DNA of 64,000 nt from UBA10649 sp963793105 (GTDB lineage Bacteria > Actinomycetota > Actinomycetes > S36-B12): positions 372,001-436,000 of the forward strand of contig CAWBZB010000004.1 of NCBI GenBank assembly GCA_963793105.1, in the 5' to 3' direction. Shown piece by piece: positions 25,035 through 34,273 of the stretch; positions within the stretch are counted from its first letter, which is position 1, and every line of letters starts with the position of its first letter. Under the pieces are notes generated by a model that saw nothing but the letters and a program-made list of their open reading frames with translations, was not told the origin of the DNA and searched no databases. A program made the position numbers and the translations under genes.

Positions 25035-26542
25035 AGCGCGGGAGCCTCCTCGATGAGCAGATGCCCCCATCGATCGACCAGTGCAGTCTCGAGCGCGGCA
25101 CCCACGTTGTAGAGACGATCGTCCGCCATGGGCGGGGCCATGATCTGCAGTCCGACGGGCAGGCCATCCTCGGGCGCCAGCCCGACGGGAAGCGACATTG
25201 CGGCGTTGCCCGCCAGGTTCACCGGGATCGTCGCGATGTCGTTCAGGTACATCGCCAGTGGATCGTCGATCTTGTCGCCGATCCTGAAGGCGGTGGTGGG
25301 CGCCGTCGGCGAGATGAGCACGTCCGCCTGCTCGAAGGCCGCCGCGAAGTCGCGGGTGATGAGGGTGCGCACCTTCTGGGCCTGGCCGTAGTAGGCGTCG
25401 TAGTAGCCGCTCGACAGGGCGTAGGTGCCGATCATGATGCGTCGCTTGACCTCGGCACCGAACCCCGCCTCCCGGGTCAGCGCCATGACCTCCTCGACCG
25501 AGCGCTCGCCGTCGTCTCCCTCACGCAGGCCGTATCGCATCCCGTCGAAGCGGGCCAGGTTGCTCGAGGCCTCGGACGGCAGGATGAGGTAGTACGCGGC
25601 CAGGGCGTACTCGAAGTTGGGGCAGGACACCTCGACGACCTCGGCGCCCAGTCCGGAGAGGACCTCGACCGCCTCGCTGAACCGCTGGGAGACCCCGGCC
25701 TGGTAGCCCTCGCCCCCCAGCTCCTTGACCAGCCCGATCCGCAGGCCGCGCACATCACCGCGCTGGGCGGCGGCCACGACATCGGGCACGGGGGCCGAGA
25801 TGGAGGTGGAGTCGCGCGGGTCGTGCCCCGCGATCGCCGCGTGCAGCAGGGCCGCGTCCATGACCGACCGGGCGCACGGTCCGGCCTGGTCCAGCGAGGA
25901 GGCCAGTGCGACGAGCCCATAGCGGGAGACCCCGCCGTAGGTGGGCTTGACCCCGACGGTTCCGGTGACGGCGGCCGGCTGCCGGATCGAGCCGCCGGTG
26001 TCGGTGCCGATCGCCAGCGGCGCCTCGAACGAAGCCACGGCTGCGGATGAGCCACCTCCCGAGCCGCCCGGGATGCGCTCGAGGTCCCAGGGGTTGCGGG
26101 TGGGGCCGTAGGCCGAGTGCTCGGTCGACGACCCCATGGCGAACTCGTCCATGTTCGTCTTGCCGAGGATCACGACGTCGGCCGCGCGCAGCCGCTCGAC
26201 GACCGTCGAGTCGTACGGGGGCCGCCAGCCCTCGAGGATCCGCGAGCCGCAGGTGGTCGGCACGCCCTTCATCGTCAGGACGTCCTTGAGTGCCAGGGGC
26301 ACGCCGGCCAGGGGGCCCAGCTGCTCCCCCGCGGCGCGCCGGCGATCGACCTCACGGGCCGTCTCGACCGCCTCGTCGGTGAGGAGGTGCAGGAATGCGT
26401 GCACCCGGTCGTCGATCTCCGCGATGCGGTCGAGGTGGGCCCGGGTGACCTCCTCCGACGACACCTCGCCCGCTGCCATCGCCCGCGAGAGGACGGCGGC
26501 GGGCTGGCGGACCAGATCGCCTTCCATGTCGGCCACGGTCAC
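25031..26542 (-). CDS. gatA: Asp/Glu-tRNA amidotransferase subunit A
   Basis: 503-residue amidase-signature subunit that hydrolyses glutamine to supply ammonia. The Ser-cisSer-Lys set is present: Lys in LALKD (about 78), Ser in GTDTGGSIR (about 178) and the GGSGGGSS motif (about 150). The GTG at 26540-26542 overlaps the gatC stop (GTGA). A GTG at 26536 and an ATG at 26527 are alternative starts, shortening the protein by a few residues only. Confidence 0.95.
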   Translation of the reverse strand: MTVADMEGDLVRQPAAVLSRAMAAGEVSSEEVTRAHLDRIAEIDDRVHAFLHLLTDEAVETAREVDRRRAAGEQLGPLAGVPLALKDVLTMKGVPTTCGSRILEGWRPPYDSTVVERLRAADVVILGKTNMDEFAMGSSTEHSAYGPTRNPWDLERIPGGSGGGSSAAVASFEAPLAIGTDTGGSIRQPAAVTGTVGVKPTYGGVSRYGLVALASSLDQAGPCARSVMDAALLHAAIAGHDPRDSTSISAPVPDVVAAAQRGDVRGLRIGLVKELGGEGYQAGVSQRFSEAVEVLSGLGAEVVEVSCPNFEYALAAYYLILPSEASSNLARFDGMRYGLREGDDGERSVEEVMALTREAGFGAEVKRRIMIGTYALSSGYYDAYYGQAQKVRTLITRDFAAAFEQADVLISPTAPTTAFRIGDKIDDPLAMYLNDIATIPVNLAGNAAMSLPVGLAPEDGLPVGLQIMAPPMADDRLYNVGAALETALVDRWGHLLIEEAPAL

Positions 26543-26835
26543 TCCTCGTCCAGGATGCGCGGGACCCGGAAGCGGTCGTCCTCCCACGCGGGCGCCCCGG
26601 CGGCCACCGAGGCGCGATCGAGTCCGGGATGAGCGACGTCGTCGCGGTAGACGTTCTCGACGGGGATCGGATGCGAGGTCGGCGGGATGTCGTCGGCGGC
26701 CACCTCTGACACGCGCGCGACGGACTGCAGGATCACGTCCAGCTGCCCCGCGTAGTGGTCGAGTTCGTCGTCGGTCAGCTGCAGGCGCGCCAATCGAGCC
26801 AGGTGCTCGACATCCGCGCGGGTGATGGCCGTCAT
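26539..26835 (-). CDS. gatC: Asp/Glu-tRNA amidotransferase subunit C
   Basis: 98-residue linker subunit that wraps around GatA and GatB. Typical helical start (ITRADVEHLARLARLQLTDDEL) and the conserved middle NVYRDDV region. First gene of gatC-gatA-gatB. The ATG at 26833-26835 lies 7 nt after TAGGAT with no Shine-Dalgarno sequence, so the operon transcript is probably leaderless. Confidence 0.94.
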   Translation of the reverse strand: MTAITRADVEHLARLARLQLTDDELDHYAGQLDVILQSVARVSEVAADDIPPTSHPIPVENVYRDDVAHPGLDRASVAAGAPAWEDDRFRVPRILDEE

Positions 26836-26842
26836 GCTGGCG

Positions 26843-26848
26843 ATCCTA
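26843..26848 (-). promoter_or_regulatory. -10 box of gatCAB, leaderless arrangement
   Basis: TAGGAT on the minus strand, 7 nt before the gatC ATG. Confidence 0.5.
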
Positions 26849-26976
26849 GTGAGCGGTGCGCGATCCCCGATGCGGGCAGGTCGATGGGCCAGCCGCCCGA
26901 ATCCCCTCGACCCACGAGCGCGGAGCCCGGTCCCGCGCGTGCGGGGCGCCACCCCCTGTGACGGGCTCGACGCCAC

Positions 26977-27112
26977 CTGTCCGCCCAGGCCCTCTTCGAC
27001 CACCTCGACTTCATCCGCGAAGTCGAGGTCTTCCTCAACAGCGTGCCGGCGGCGTCCCTCGAGGCCTGGTTCGACCAGTCCCTGGCGGCCCGGGAACCTC
27101 ACGCCGGCGGAC
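26977..27112 (+). pseudogene. Possible remnant of a DUF1254-like coding region
   Basis: In the otherwise empty 326-nt gap between gatC and the metallo-beta-lactamase gene, one plus-strand frame reads LSAQALFDHLDFIREVEVFL then NSVPAASLEAW. This has the amphipathic helix pattern seen near the start of DUF1254 proteins. A stop (TGA 26959) lies just upstream, no start or ribosome site is visible, and recognisable sequence ends after about 45 codons. I read it as a decayed fragment; chance coding-like composition is possible. Confidence 0.3.
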
Positions 27113-27143
27113 TAGGGCCTGGAGGAGTTCGCGACCGCCGAGG

Positions 27144-27167
27144 CCCTGACCCGTCGACGGGTCAGGG
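27144..27167. terminator. 24-bp perfect palindrome overlapping the metallo-hydrolase stop
   Basis: CCCTGACCCGTC/GACGGGTCAGGG, a perfect 12+12 palindrome. The minus-strand stop TGA (27162-27164) of the metallo-hydrolase gene lies within it. Most simply it is the terminator hairpin of the cysteine desulfurase to metallo-hydrolase transcription unit. Confidence 0.6.
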
Positions 27168-27689
27168 ACGGAAGGCCGGGCCGTGACCCGGGATCACCAG
27201 GTCGGGCGCGAGCGCCAGGATGCGCGCGCGCGAACGGCTGAGCAACTCCGGGTCCGGCGCGTAGGGATCCTCCTCCGGCCCGCCCTCGAACCACCATGCG
27301 TGCGTGCAGACGACCACGCCGGACTCCGCCTCGATGACGGTCGAGATGTCCTCGACCGTGTGGCCCGGCGTCCGGATCAGCCGGATGCCGTCGCCCAGGA
27401 GGCGGCCCTCCGCGTCCTCGTCCCGCCACAGGTCGTCCTGGTAGACCGCGGCGTAGTCATGGAATCGCGCCTGGGGAAACAGCGCGGCATTCAGGGTGTG
27501 GTCGATGTGCTGGTGGCTGAAGACCACGTCGGTGATGTCCGAGGCGGAGATCCCCAGTTCCTGGAGCGGATCGATGATGAGCGCCCGGCGCGCCACCAGA
27601 CCAGGGTCCACGATCACCCTCGCCGAGCCTGACTCCGCGTAGGTGACAGTGGAGCCCACCCGCATGCCCTCCGGTCCCTCCTCGCCCAC
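27162..27689 (-). CDS. Metallo-beta-lactamase-fold hydrolase
   Basis: About 175 residues. Zinc-binding motif HQHIDH (about 60-65), then GHTVEDIS (about 110), a CTHAWW segment and a C-terminal PGHG. This is a small stand-alone MBL hydrolase; substrate unknown. The GTG at 27687-27689 is used, but the upstream codons read YRILHAGYVGEEG, protein-like and in the same frame back to a TGA beside the ligA stop, with no start codon. The true start may therefore be non-canonical or masked by an indel. It lies 36 nt after ligA in the same direction. Confidence 0.8.
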   Translation of the reverse strand: MGEEGPEGMRVGSTVTYAESGSARVIVDPGLVARRALIIDPLQELGISASDITDVVFSHQHIDHTLNAALFPQARFHDYAAVYQDDLWRDEDAEGRLLGDGIRLIRTPGHTVEDISTVIEAESGVVVCTHAWWFEGGPEEDPYAPDPELLSRSRARILALAPDLVIPGHGPAFRP

Positions 27690-27725
27690 GTACCCCGCGT
27701 GCAGGATGCGATAGCGTCGCGCTCA

Positions 27726-29923
27726 TCAGGCCTCCGTCCGATGGTCCAGGGCGGCGTCGACTCCGCCGTCCAGCAGCGCCCGAAAGCCGTCGAGCCCGAC
27801 GATGGGGACACCGAGGCTCACCGCCTTGTCGTACTTCGACCCGGCGTTCTCGCCGGCCACCACGAGGTCGGTCTTCTTCGACACCGACGACGCCACCTTG
27901 CCGCCCAGGTCGGTGACGGCTGCCGCGGCAGACTCCCGCGTGAGGCCCTCCAGCGAGCCGGTGATGACGACAGTGACTCCGGCGAGCGGCTGCGGGCCGG
28001 TCTCGACGACCTCGTCGGCCATCCGCACGCCCCCGCGGCGCCACTTCTCGACGATGTCGCGATGCCAGTCCTCCGCGAACCACTCGGCGACGGTCGCGGC
28101 GATGGTGGGACCGACGTCCTCCGTCTCGGCGAGCTCCTCGACGCTGGCCGACGCGATGGCGTCAAGGGAGCCGAACCGGCGGGCGAGGTTGACCGCGGTG
28201 GGTCCGCCCACCTGCCGGATCGACAGCGCGACCAGCACTCGCCACAGCGGCTGACGGCGCGATGCATCCAGGTGCGCGAGCATCGCCTTGGCGTTCTCGG
28301 ACAGCTGCGGGCCCGCTCTCGCCCCGGGCCGCGCTCACGGGTGAAGAACGGGCAGCGCAGCAGGTCGTCGGCCGTCAGCAGGAACAGGTCCCCCTCGTCC
28401 TGCACCAGGCCGCACTCCAGCAGCGCGACGGCTGCCTTGTAGCCCAGTCCCTCGACGTCCAGGGCTCCTCGCGAGGCGACGTGGAAGAGGCGTTCGCGCA
28501 TCTGGGCCGGGCAGGACCGCGCGTTGGGGCAGCGGATGTCCTTGTCGCCCTCCTTCTCGGGCCGCAGTGGCGTCCCGCATTCGGGGCAGTGACTCGGCAT
28601 GACGAAGGCGCGCTCGGACCCGTCCCGCGCCTCGACCACCGGTCCCAGCACCTCGGGGATCACGTCACCCGCCTTGCGCAGGAACACCATGTCGCCGATG
28701 AGCACGCCCTTGCGCTCGACCTCGAAGGCGTTGTGCAGGGTCGCCATCGACACGGTCGACCCGGCGACGAGCACGGGTTCCATCACCGCGAACGGCGTCA
28801 CGCGGCCCGTACGTCCCACGTTGACCTGGATGTCGAGCAGCCGCGTGCGCACGACCTCAGGCGGATACTTGTAGGCGATCGCCCATCGCGGTGCCCGTGA
28901 CGTCTCCCCGAGCTGCTGCTGAAGCACCAGCCGGTCGACCTTGATCACGACGCCGTCGATCTCGTGCTCCACGTCATGCCGGTGTTCGCCGTAGTACGCG
29001 ATGAACTCGCGGACTCCGTCGGCCGTGTCGTGCACGCGCGACCGCTCGCTGACCGGCAGCCCGAAGTCGGCGAGGACCTCATAGCCCTCGCTCTGCCGGG
29101 CGATCGTCGCACCGTCGACCGCGCCGATGCCGTGCACGATCAGCCTCAGGCCGTTGAGGCGAGCGACCGCCCGACCCAGCTCCGCCTCCAGGCGCGCGAT
29201 CCGCGCAGCGGCCCGGTCCCCCGTCCGGCCCTCCGAGCGGACGGTGGAGAGCTCGATCTCGCGTCGGTCGACCCGCTGTCGCAGCGAACCGGCCGCCGTG
29301 TTGCGAGGGTTGGCGAAGGCCGGCAGGCCCAGGTCCTGCTGCTCGGAGTTGATCCGCTCGAAGTCGATGACCGGGAAGTAGATCTCGCCACGCACCTCGA
29401 GCAGGGCCGGCACCGGACTGCCGGTGGCCGACTCCAACCGCTGGGGAACCGCCGGGATGAAGCGGGCGTTGTAGGTGACGTCCTCGCCTACGGTGCCGTC
29501 ACCGCGGGTCGCGAGCGTGGCCAGCCTCCCGTCACGGTAGACGGCGTCCACGGCGAGGCCGTCGATCTTCAGTTCGCACAGCAGGTCCGGCATGGACCCG
29601 AGCCCGTGCTCCACCCGTTCCAGCCAAGCGGACAGCTCGTCGGCGTCGAACGCGTTGTCTAGCGAGTACATGCGCTGCAGATGATGGACCGGCTCGAACA
29701 TCTCCGATCGCAGGCCCCCCACTGTCTGCGTGGGTGACTCGCCACTGGCCAGATGCGGGTTCGCCTGCTCCAGTGCGACCAGTTCGGTGTACAGCGCGTC
29801 GTACTCCGCGTCGGAGATGGTCGGCGCGTCCCGCTGGTAGTACGCCATCCGAGCGTCGTTGATGGTGTCGACGAGCTCGGTCCAGCGCGCCCGCGCGTGA
29901 GCAGGGGAGGTCTCAGTCGACAT
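27726..29923 (-). CDS. ligA: NAD-dependent DNA ligase, frameshifted in this sequence
   Basis: Seals nicks during replication using NAD. Adenylation domain with the KxDG active Lys in CELKIDGLAVD (about 115), OB domain, four-Cys zinc finger (HCPECGTPL...CPNARSCPAQ, about 430-450), HhH region and C-terminal BRCT domain (about 650-732). The frame breaks at a G run (plus strand CCCC 28322-28325): adding one G joins FFTRERGPG to ARAGPQLSENAKAML and gives 732 residues, the normal length. As read, the HhH and BRCT regions would be lost. LigA is normally essential, so a sequencing error is likely. The ATG (29921-29923) overlaps the upstream MetE-like gene by 11 nt. Confidence 0.9.
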
Positions 29924-30953
29924 CCTCGTCCTCACCCTCGTCATGGCGCAGGACCCGGCCCACCGCGCGGCACGCCGCCAGCGCGGTGCGCGACCAGTCC
30001 GGGCTGGCGGCAGCCAGGCCGCAGGCGGGCGTGACCGCCAGCTGATCGAGCCAGCGATCATCCTCCAGGCCCAGCCGGTGCAGCAGGTCGCGCAGCGGGG
30101 CGCTGGCGCGAGTGTCGCTCAGGGTGCCGGCCCCCACCGACGGAACGGTCCCGGCGAGGATCCCCGTACCGGCCTCCCACGCGCGGCCCAGTGACTGGTC
30201 GAGGGCGTCGTCGGCACCCATGATGTCCAGGCTGACGAAGGCTGCTCCCGCGGCCCGCATCAGGTCCACGGGCACGTCGGCGGCGCAGCAGTGGACTCCC
30301 GGCACCGCACCAGACTGGGTCACCGCATCGAGCACGTGACCCAGCACCCGTTCGGCGACCTGCGGGTCGACCGCCCGGTACGACGAGAGCCCGCTGGCGG
30401 TGCCGACCCGGCCGGCCAGCACCGTCGGGAGGCCCGGCTCATCAACCTGCACCACCACCGCGCTCGCGTTCGGCAGCCGACGGCGCAGATCCGCGACGTG
30501 ATCGCGTACGGCCTCCCCGAGCGCCTGGGCGATGTCCCAGGAAGCGGCCGGGTCACGCAGGGCGCGCTCGCCGGATGACAGCTCGACGGCGGCCGACATC
30601 GTCCAGGGGCCGACGATCTGGCACTTGACCGGACCCCGGTAGCCGACCGCCTCCTCCTCCAGCGCGTCCAGGTCCTCGCCCAGGAACGAGGAGGCCAGCC
30701 GCATCTGACGGCCGATGCCTGATGTGAATCGCCAGCCGTCCGGAGTCGTCTCCAGGGCCATGCTCGCCGACACCCGCGAGAGCAGACTGCCGGTTCGCCC
30801 GATCATGTCGGCGCCTGGCCCGCGTGCGGGGAGCTCGACCACGTGCACGAAGCCGGGGATCTCGCCGCACACGATGCGGGTGGCCTCACGTGCCGAGGTC
30901 CCGGGCAGGGACCCGACTGAGGTCGCCTCCGCCGGTCCCCACGGCAGGCTCAT
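29913..30953 (-). CDS. MetE C-terminal-like (cobalamin-independent methionine synthase family) protein
   Basis: 346 residues, about half of full MetE: only the catalytic UROD/MetE-like barrel is present. Possible zinc ligands are His and Cys in VHCCAADVP (about 215) and Cys in TPACGLA (about 310), matching the H-x-C and late Cys of MetE. In many actinobacteria such a short protein sits between mnmA and ligA, as here. Whether it makes methionine is not established; without the N-terminal folate-binding half, another methyl donor would be needed. The start overlaps the mnmA stop (ATGA). Confidence 0.8.
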   Translation of the reverse strand: MSLPWGPAEATSVGSLPGTSAREATRIVCGEIPGFVHVVELPARGPGADMIGRTGSLLSRVSASMALETTPDGWRFTSGIGRQMRLASSFLGEDLDALEEEAVGYRGPVKCQIVGPWTMSAAVELSSGERALRDPAASWDIAQALGEAVRDHVADLRRRLPNASAVVVQVDEPGLPTVLAGRVGTASGLSSYRAVDPQVAERVLGHVLDAVTQSGAVPGVHCCAADVPVDLMRAAGAAFVSLDIMGADDALDQSLGRAWEAGTGILAGTVPSVGAGTLSDTRASAPLRDLLHRLGLEDDRWLDQLAVTPACGLAAASPDWSRTALAACRAVGRVLRHDEGEDEDVD

Positions 30954-32041
30954 ACCGGCGTCACCCGACGGGTCGCGTCGACCGTTGCCGAGCCGACGAC
31001 CCGGGAGCCTTCGTAGAGGACGACCGCCTGTCCCGCGGCGAGACCGCGGATGGGCTCGGCCAGCTCCACGACCAGGCGGTCGCCCGTCAGGCGGGCCCGT
31101 GCGGCCACCGGAACGCCGTGGGCCCGCACCTGGGCGAGGACGTCGACGGGCTCTCCGGAGATCGGATCGCCGGAGAAGATGACGTGACTGCCCTCGATGA
31201 CGTCCACGTCGAGCAGCTCCGGGCCGCCCACCCGCACCGTGTTCGTGCTGACGTCGACGTCGACCACGTAGCGCGGGGAGCCATCGGCGGAGGGCACCCG
31301 CAAGCCCAGTCCGCGACGCTGCCCGATGGTGAACGTGTGGGCACCCTCGTGCTGGGCCAGCACCTGCCCCGACCGGGCGTCGACGATGTCGCCGCCGTCG
31401 TCGCCGATCCTGGACCTCAGGAACCCGGCGGTGTCGCCGTCCGGGATGAAGCAGATGTCGTGACTGTCGGGCTTGCGCGCGGTCAGCAGTCCCCGCCGTT
31501 CGGCCTCCGCACGCACGTCGGCCTTGTAGTCGCCCCCCAGCGGGAAGAGGGCATGAGCCAAGCGCTCCCGACTCAGGACCCCGAGCACGTACGACTGGTC
31601 CTTCTCCGGGTCGATGGCCCGATGGAGCTCCGGTCCCCGGGGCCCCTCGAGCACGCGCGCGTAGTGCCCGGTGGCCACCGCGTCGAAGTCCATCGCCAGG
31701 GCCCGATCGAGCACGGCCGAGAACTTGATCTTCTCGTTGCACCGAAGGCAGGGATTGGGGGTTCGTCCCTGCCGGTACTCGTCGATGAAGTCAGCGACGA
31801 CGTCCTCGGCGAACTGCGTCGAGAGATCCCAGACGTAGAAGGGGATCTCGAGGCGATCGGCCACTCGACGGGCGTCGCGGGCATCATCGAGGGTGCAGCA
31901 GCCGCGCGAGCCGGCACCGTGGCGTGTCGACGCCCGGGACAGGGCCAGGTGGACGCCCACCACCTCGTGGCCGGCGTCCACCATCCGGGCCGCCGCCACG
32001 GACGAGTCGACTCCGCCGGACATCGCTGCGATGACGCGCAC
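30950..32041 (-). CDS. mnmA: tRNA-specific 2-thiouridylase
   Basis: 363 residues. Adenylates and thiolates U34 of Lys, Glu and Gln tRNAs. PP-loop SGGVDSS (about 8-14), first catalytic Cys in TPNPCLRCN (about 100) and second in SHDICFIPDGD (about 200), plus a C-terminal beta-barrel. The GTG at 32039-32041 follows the cysteine desulfurase stop by 1 nt, pairing the enzyme with its sulfur donor. Confidence 0.95.
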   Translation of the reverse strand: MRVIAAMSGGVDSSVAAARMVDAGHEVVGVHLALSRASTRHGAGSRGCCTLDDARDARRVADRLEIPFYVWDLSTQFAEDVVADFIDEYRQGRTPNPCLRCNEKIKFSAVLDRALAMDFDAVATGHYARVLEGPRGPELHRAIDPEKDQSYVLGVLSRERLAHALFPLGGDYKADVRAEAERRGLLTARKPDSHDICFIPDGDTAGFLRSRIGDDGGDIVDARSGQVLAQHEGAHTFTIGQRRGLGLRVPSADGSPRYVVDVDVSTNTVRVGGPELLDVDVIEGSHVIFSGDPISGEPVDVLAQVRAHGVPVAARARLTGDRLVVELAEPIRGLAAGQAVVLYEGSRVVGSATVDATRRVTPV

Positions 32042-32042
32042 G

Positions 32043-33236
32043 TCAGCCGGCCTTCGGTGCCAGGGACCCGGCCCGGCGGGCCCGTCCGACGGCAGCGGGA
32101 AGGGCCGCCACGACTGCGTCGATGTCCGCATTCGAGGTGGTCTCGCCGAGGCTGAACCGCAGGGAGGAGCGGGCGAGCACGTCATCGACTCCCATGGCCA
32201 GCAGCACATGACTCGGTTCGGGGATCCCGGCCGTGCATGCCGAGCCGGTGGAGCAGTCGATCCCGGCCGCGTCGAGGAGCATGAGCAGAAGGTCGCCCTC
32301 GCAGCCGGGGAAGGAGACGTGCACGTTGCCGGGCAGCCGCTGATCGGGGGCGACCCCCCTGTCGCCGTTCAGCACCGCGTCGGGCACCGAGTCGACGATC
32401 CCGGCGATCAGCTGCTCGCGCATCTGCGTGAGTCGGATCGCTCGCTCGGCCTGGCCGGTCACGGCGTGCTCGACCGCGACGGCGAACGCCGCTATCCCTG
32501 CGGCGTCGAGCGTGCCGGAACGGATCTCGCGTTCCTGTCCGCCGCCGTGGAGGACGGGCGTGAACTGGGCGCGTGGATCGACGATCAGCGCGCCCACCCC
32601 GACCGGACCGCCGATCTTGTGCGAGCTGATCGTCACGGCGTCGGCGTCCAGGGCCGCGAGATCGAGCGGGAGCTGCCCGAGGGCCTGAACCGCGTCCGTG
32701 TGGAACGGCACGCCGGCTTCGCGGCACATCCGCGCAAGGGCATGCACCGGCTGCACCGTGCCGATCTCGTTGTTTGCCCACATGACAGTGCACAACGCCG
32801 GCGAAGACGGACCCGAGAGCCACTCCTCGCATGCGCTCACCTGCACGCGCCCCAGCGCGTCGACCGGGAGCCACGAGACGTGGGCGCCCTGCTGTTCCTC
32901 GAGCCATACGACCGGATCGAGGACCGCGTGATGCTCAACGGCGGACGCCAGGATCCGGTCGGCTCCGACGGCATCGCGGCGCGACCAGTACAGGCCCTTC
33001 ACTGCAAGGTTGTCCGACTCGGTCCCGCCCGCAGTGAACACGATCGAGCTGGGGCGCACCCCGAGCTGTGCGGCGATGGACTCTCGGGACTCCTCAACGA
33101 CTCGGCGGGCTGCCCGACCGGACGCGTGCAGTGACGACGGATTCCCCACTCGCGCGGACTGCTCGATCCAGGCCGCGCGCGCCGCGGGGAGCATCGGCGT
33201 CGTCGCCGCATGATCCAGGTACGCCCGAGCCTCCAC
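32043..33236 (-). CDS. Cysteine desulfurase (IscS/NifS family)
   Basis: 397 residues. PLP enzyme that takes sulfur from cysteine as a persulfide. PLP-Lys in SSHKIGGP (about 200); catalytic Cys in STGSACTAG (about 325) on the long loop of the IscS-like group; N-terminal YLDHAATTP. It is directly upstream of mnmA and probably supplies sulfur for tRNA thiolation. The GTG at 33234-33236 is chosen; a TTG at 33245 would add three residues. Confidence 0.92.
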   Translation of the reverse strand: MEARAYLDHAATTPMLPAARAAWIEQSARVGNPSSLHASGRAARRVVEESRESIAAQLGVRPSSIVFTAGGTESDNLAVKGLYWSRRDAVGADRILASAVEHHAVLDPVVWLEEQQGAHVSWLPVDALGRVQVSACEEWLSGPSSPALCTVMWANNEIGTVQPVHALARMCREAGVPFHTDAVQALGQLPLDLAALDADAVTISSHKIGGPVGVGALIVDPRAQFTPVLHGGGQEREIRSGTLDAAGIAAFAVAVEHAVTGQAERAIRLTQMREQLIAGIVDSVPDAVLNGDRGVAPDQRLPGNVHVSFPGCEGDLLLMLLDAAGIDCSTGSACTAGIPEPSHVLLAMGVDDVLARSSLRFSLGETTSNADIDAVVAALPAAVGRARRAGSLAPKAG

Positions 33237-33289
33237 GACGACCAAGCGTAGCCACCGGAAGCCGGGCCGCCAGCGGACCGGTCCCGCTG

Positions 33290-34246
33290 CTATCCGCCGC
33301 GCTTGGTGACCTCGTCGGTGAGCTGCGGGACGACGGTGAAGAGATCGCCGACGACACCGAAGTCGGCAAGCTCGAAGATCGGGGCCTCGGGGTCCTTGTT
33401 GACCACGACGATCGTCTTCGACGTCTGCATCCCGGCACGATGCTGGATGGCTCCGGAGATCCCGTTCGCGATGTACAGCTGAGGCGACACGGTCTTGCCG
33501 GTCTGCCCCACCTGGTACTGGTGCGGGTACCACCCGGCGTCCGTCGCTGCCCGCGAGGCGCCCACGGCCGCGCCCAGGGAGTCAGCCAGCGCCTCGATCA
33601 CGGCGAAGCCCTCCGCGCTCCCCACGCCGCGGCCACCGGAGACCACGATCGCGGCCTCGGTCAGGTCGGGCCGTCCGCCCTTGGATGCCACCGTTCGACC
33701 GGTCACCCGCGCCTTGGTCGCAGCCTCCGACAGCGCCACCGTCAGATCCTCGCGAGCCGGCGTCGCCGGGGCCGGCTCGGGTGCGACGGAGTTGCCGCGC
33801 ACCGTGAAGATTGCCGTGCCCTGGGTCACCTTCGAATGCACGACCGTCGAACCGCCGAACACGCTCTGCGTCGCCACCAGGTCGGCAGAGACGTCGACCG
33901 CGTCGGTGATCACGCCGGATTCCGACTTGACCGCCAGGCGAGCCGCGACCTCCTTGCCTTCGGCCGTCGACGCCACCAGCACCGCAGTGGGCGACTTCTC
34001 GGCAACCAGCTGGGCGAGCACCTCGGCCTTCGGCGCCACCGGGGCGGACATCATGGCCTCGTCGCCGGCGACGTACACCGTGGTCGCGCCGAACTCCCCC
34101 AGCGCTGCCGACGCCGTGTCATCGAAGCCGGGGCCTACCCACACCGCATGCGGCTCCCCGATCCGACGGGCCAGCGTCAGCAGTTCGCCCGTCACCTTCT
34201 TGACTGCACCATCCGCGTGCTCGACCAGGACCAGGACCTCACCCAT
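33290..34246 (-). CDS. etfA: Electron transfer flavoprotein alpha subunit
   Basis: 318 residues. Binds FAD and, with EtfB, carries electrons from acyl-CoA dehydrogenases to the quinone pool. The C-terminal FAD domain includes GQTGKTVSPQLYIANGISG (about 243-261) and the closing VVNKDPEAPIFELADFGVVG region. The ATG at 34246 follows a purine-rich site (GGGAAGAG). Second gene of etfB-etfA. Confidence 0.95.
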   Translation of the reverse strand: MGEVLVLVEHADGAVKKVTGELLTLARRIGEPHAVWVGPGFDDTASAALGEFGATTVYVAGDEAMMSAPVAPKAEVLAQLVAEKSPTAVLVASTAEGKEVAARLAVKSESGVITDAVDVSADLVATQSVFGGSTVVHSKVTQGTAIFTVRGNSVAPEPAPATPAREDLTVALSEAATKARVTGRTVASKGGRPDLTEAAIVVSGGRGVGSAEGFAVIEALADSLGAAVGASRAATDAGWYPHQYQVGQTGKTVSPQLYIANGISGAIQHRAGMQTSKTIVVVNKDPEAPIFELADFGVVGDLFTVVPQLTDEVTKRGG

Positions 34247-34273
34247 GACTGCTCTTCCCTCTCTCGGCCGGAC

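Noticed and set aside
28318..28330. Programmed frameshift in ligA
   Set aside because: No slippery heptamer with downstream structure is evident, and the missing base is simply explained as a homopolymer error.
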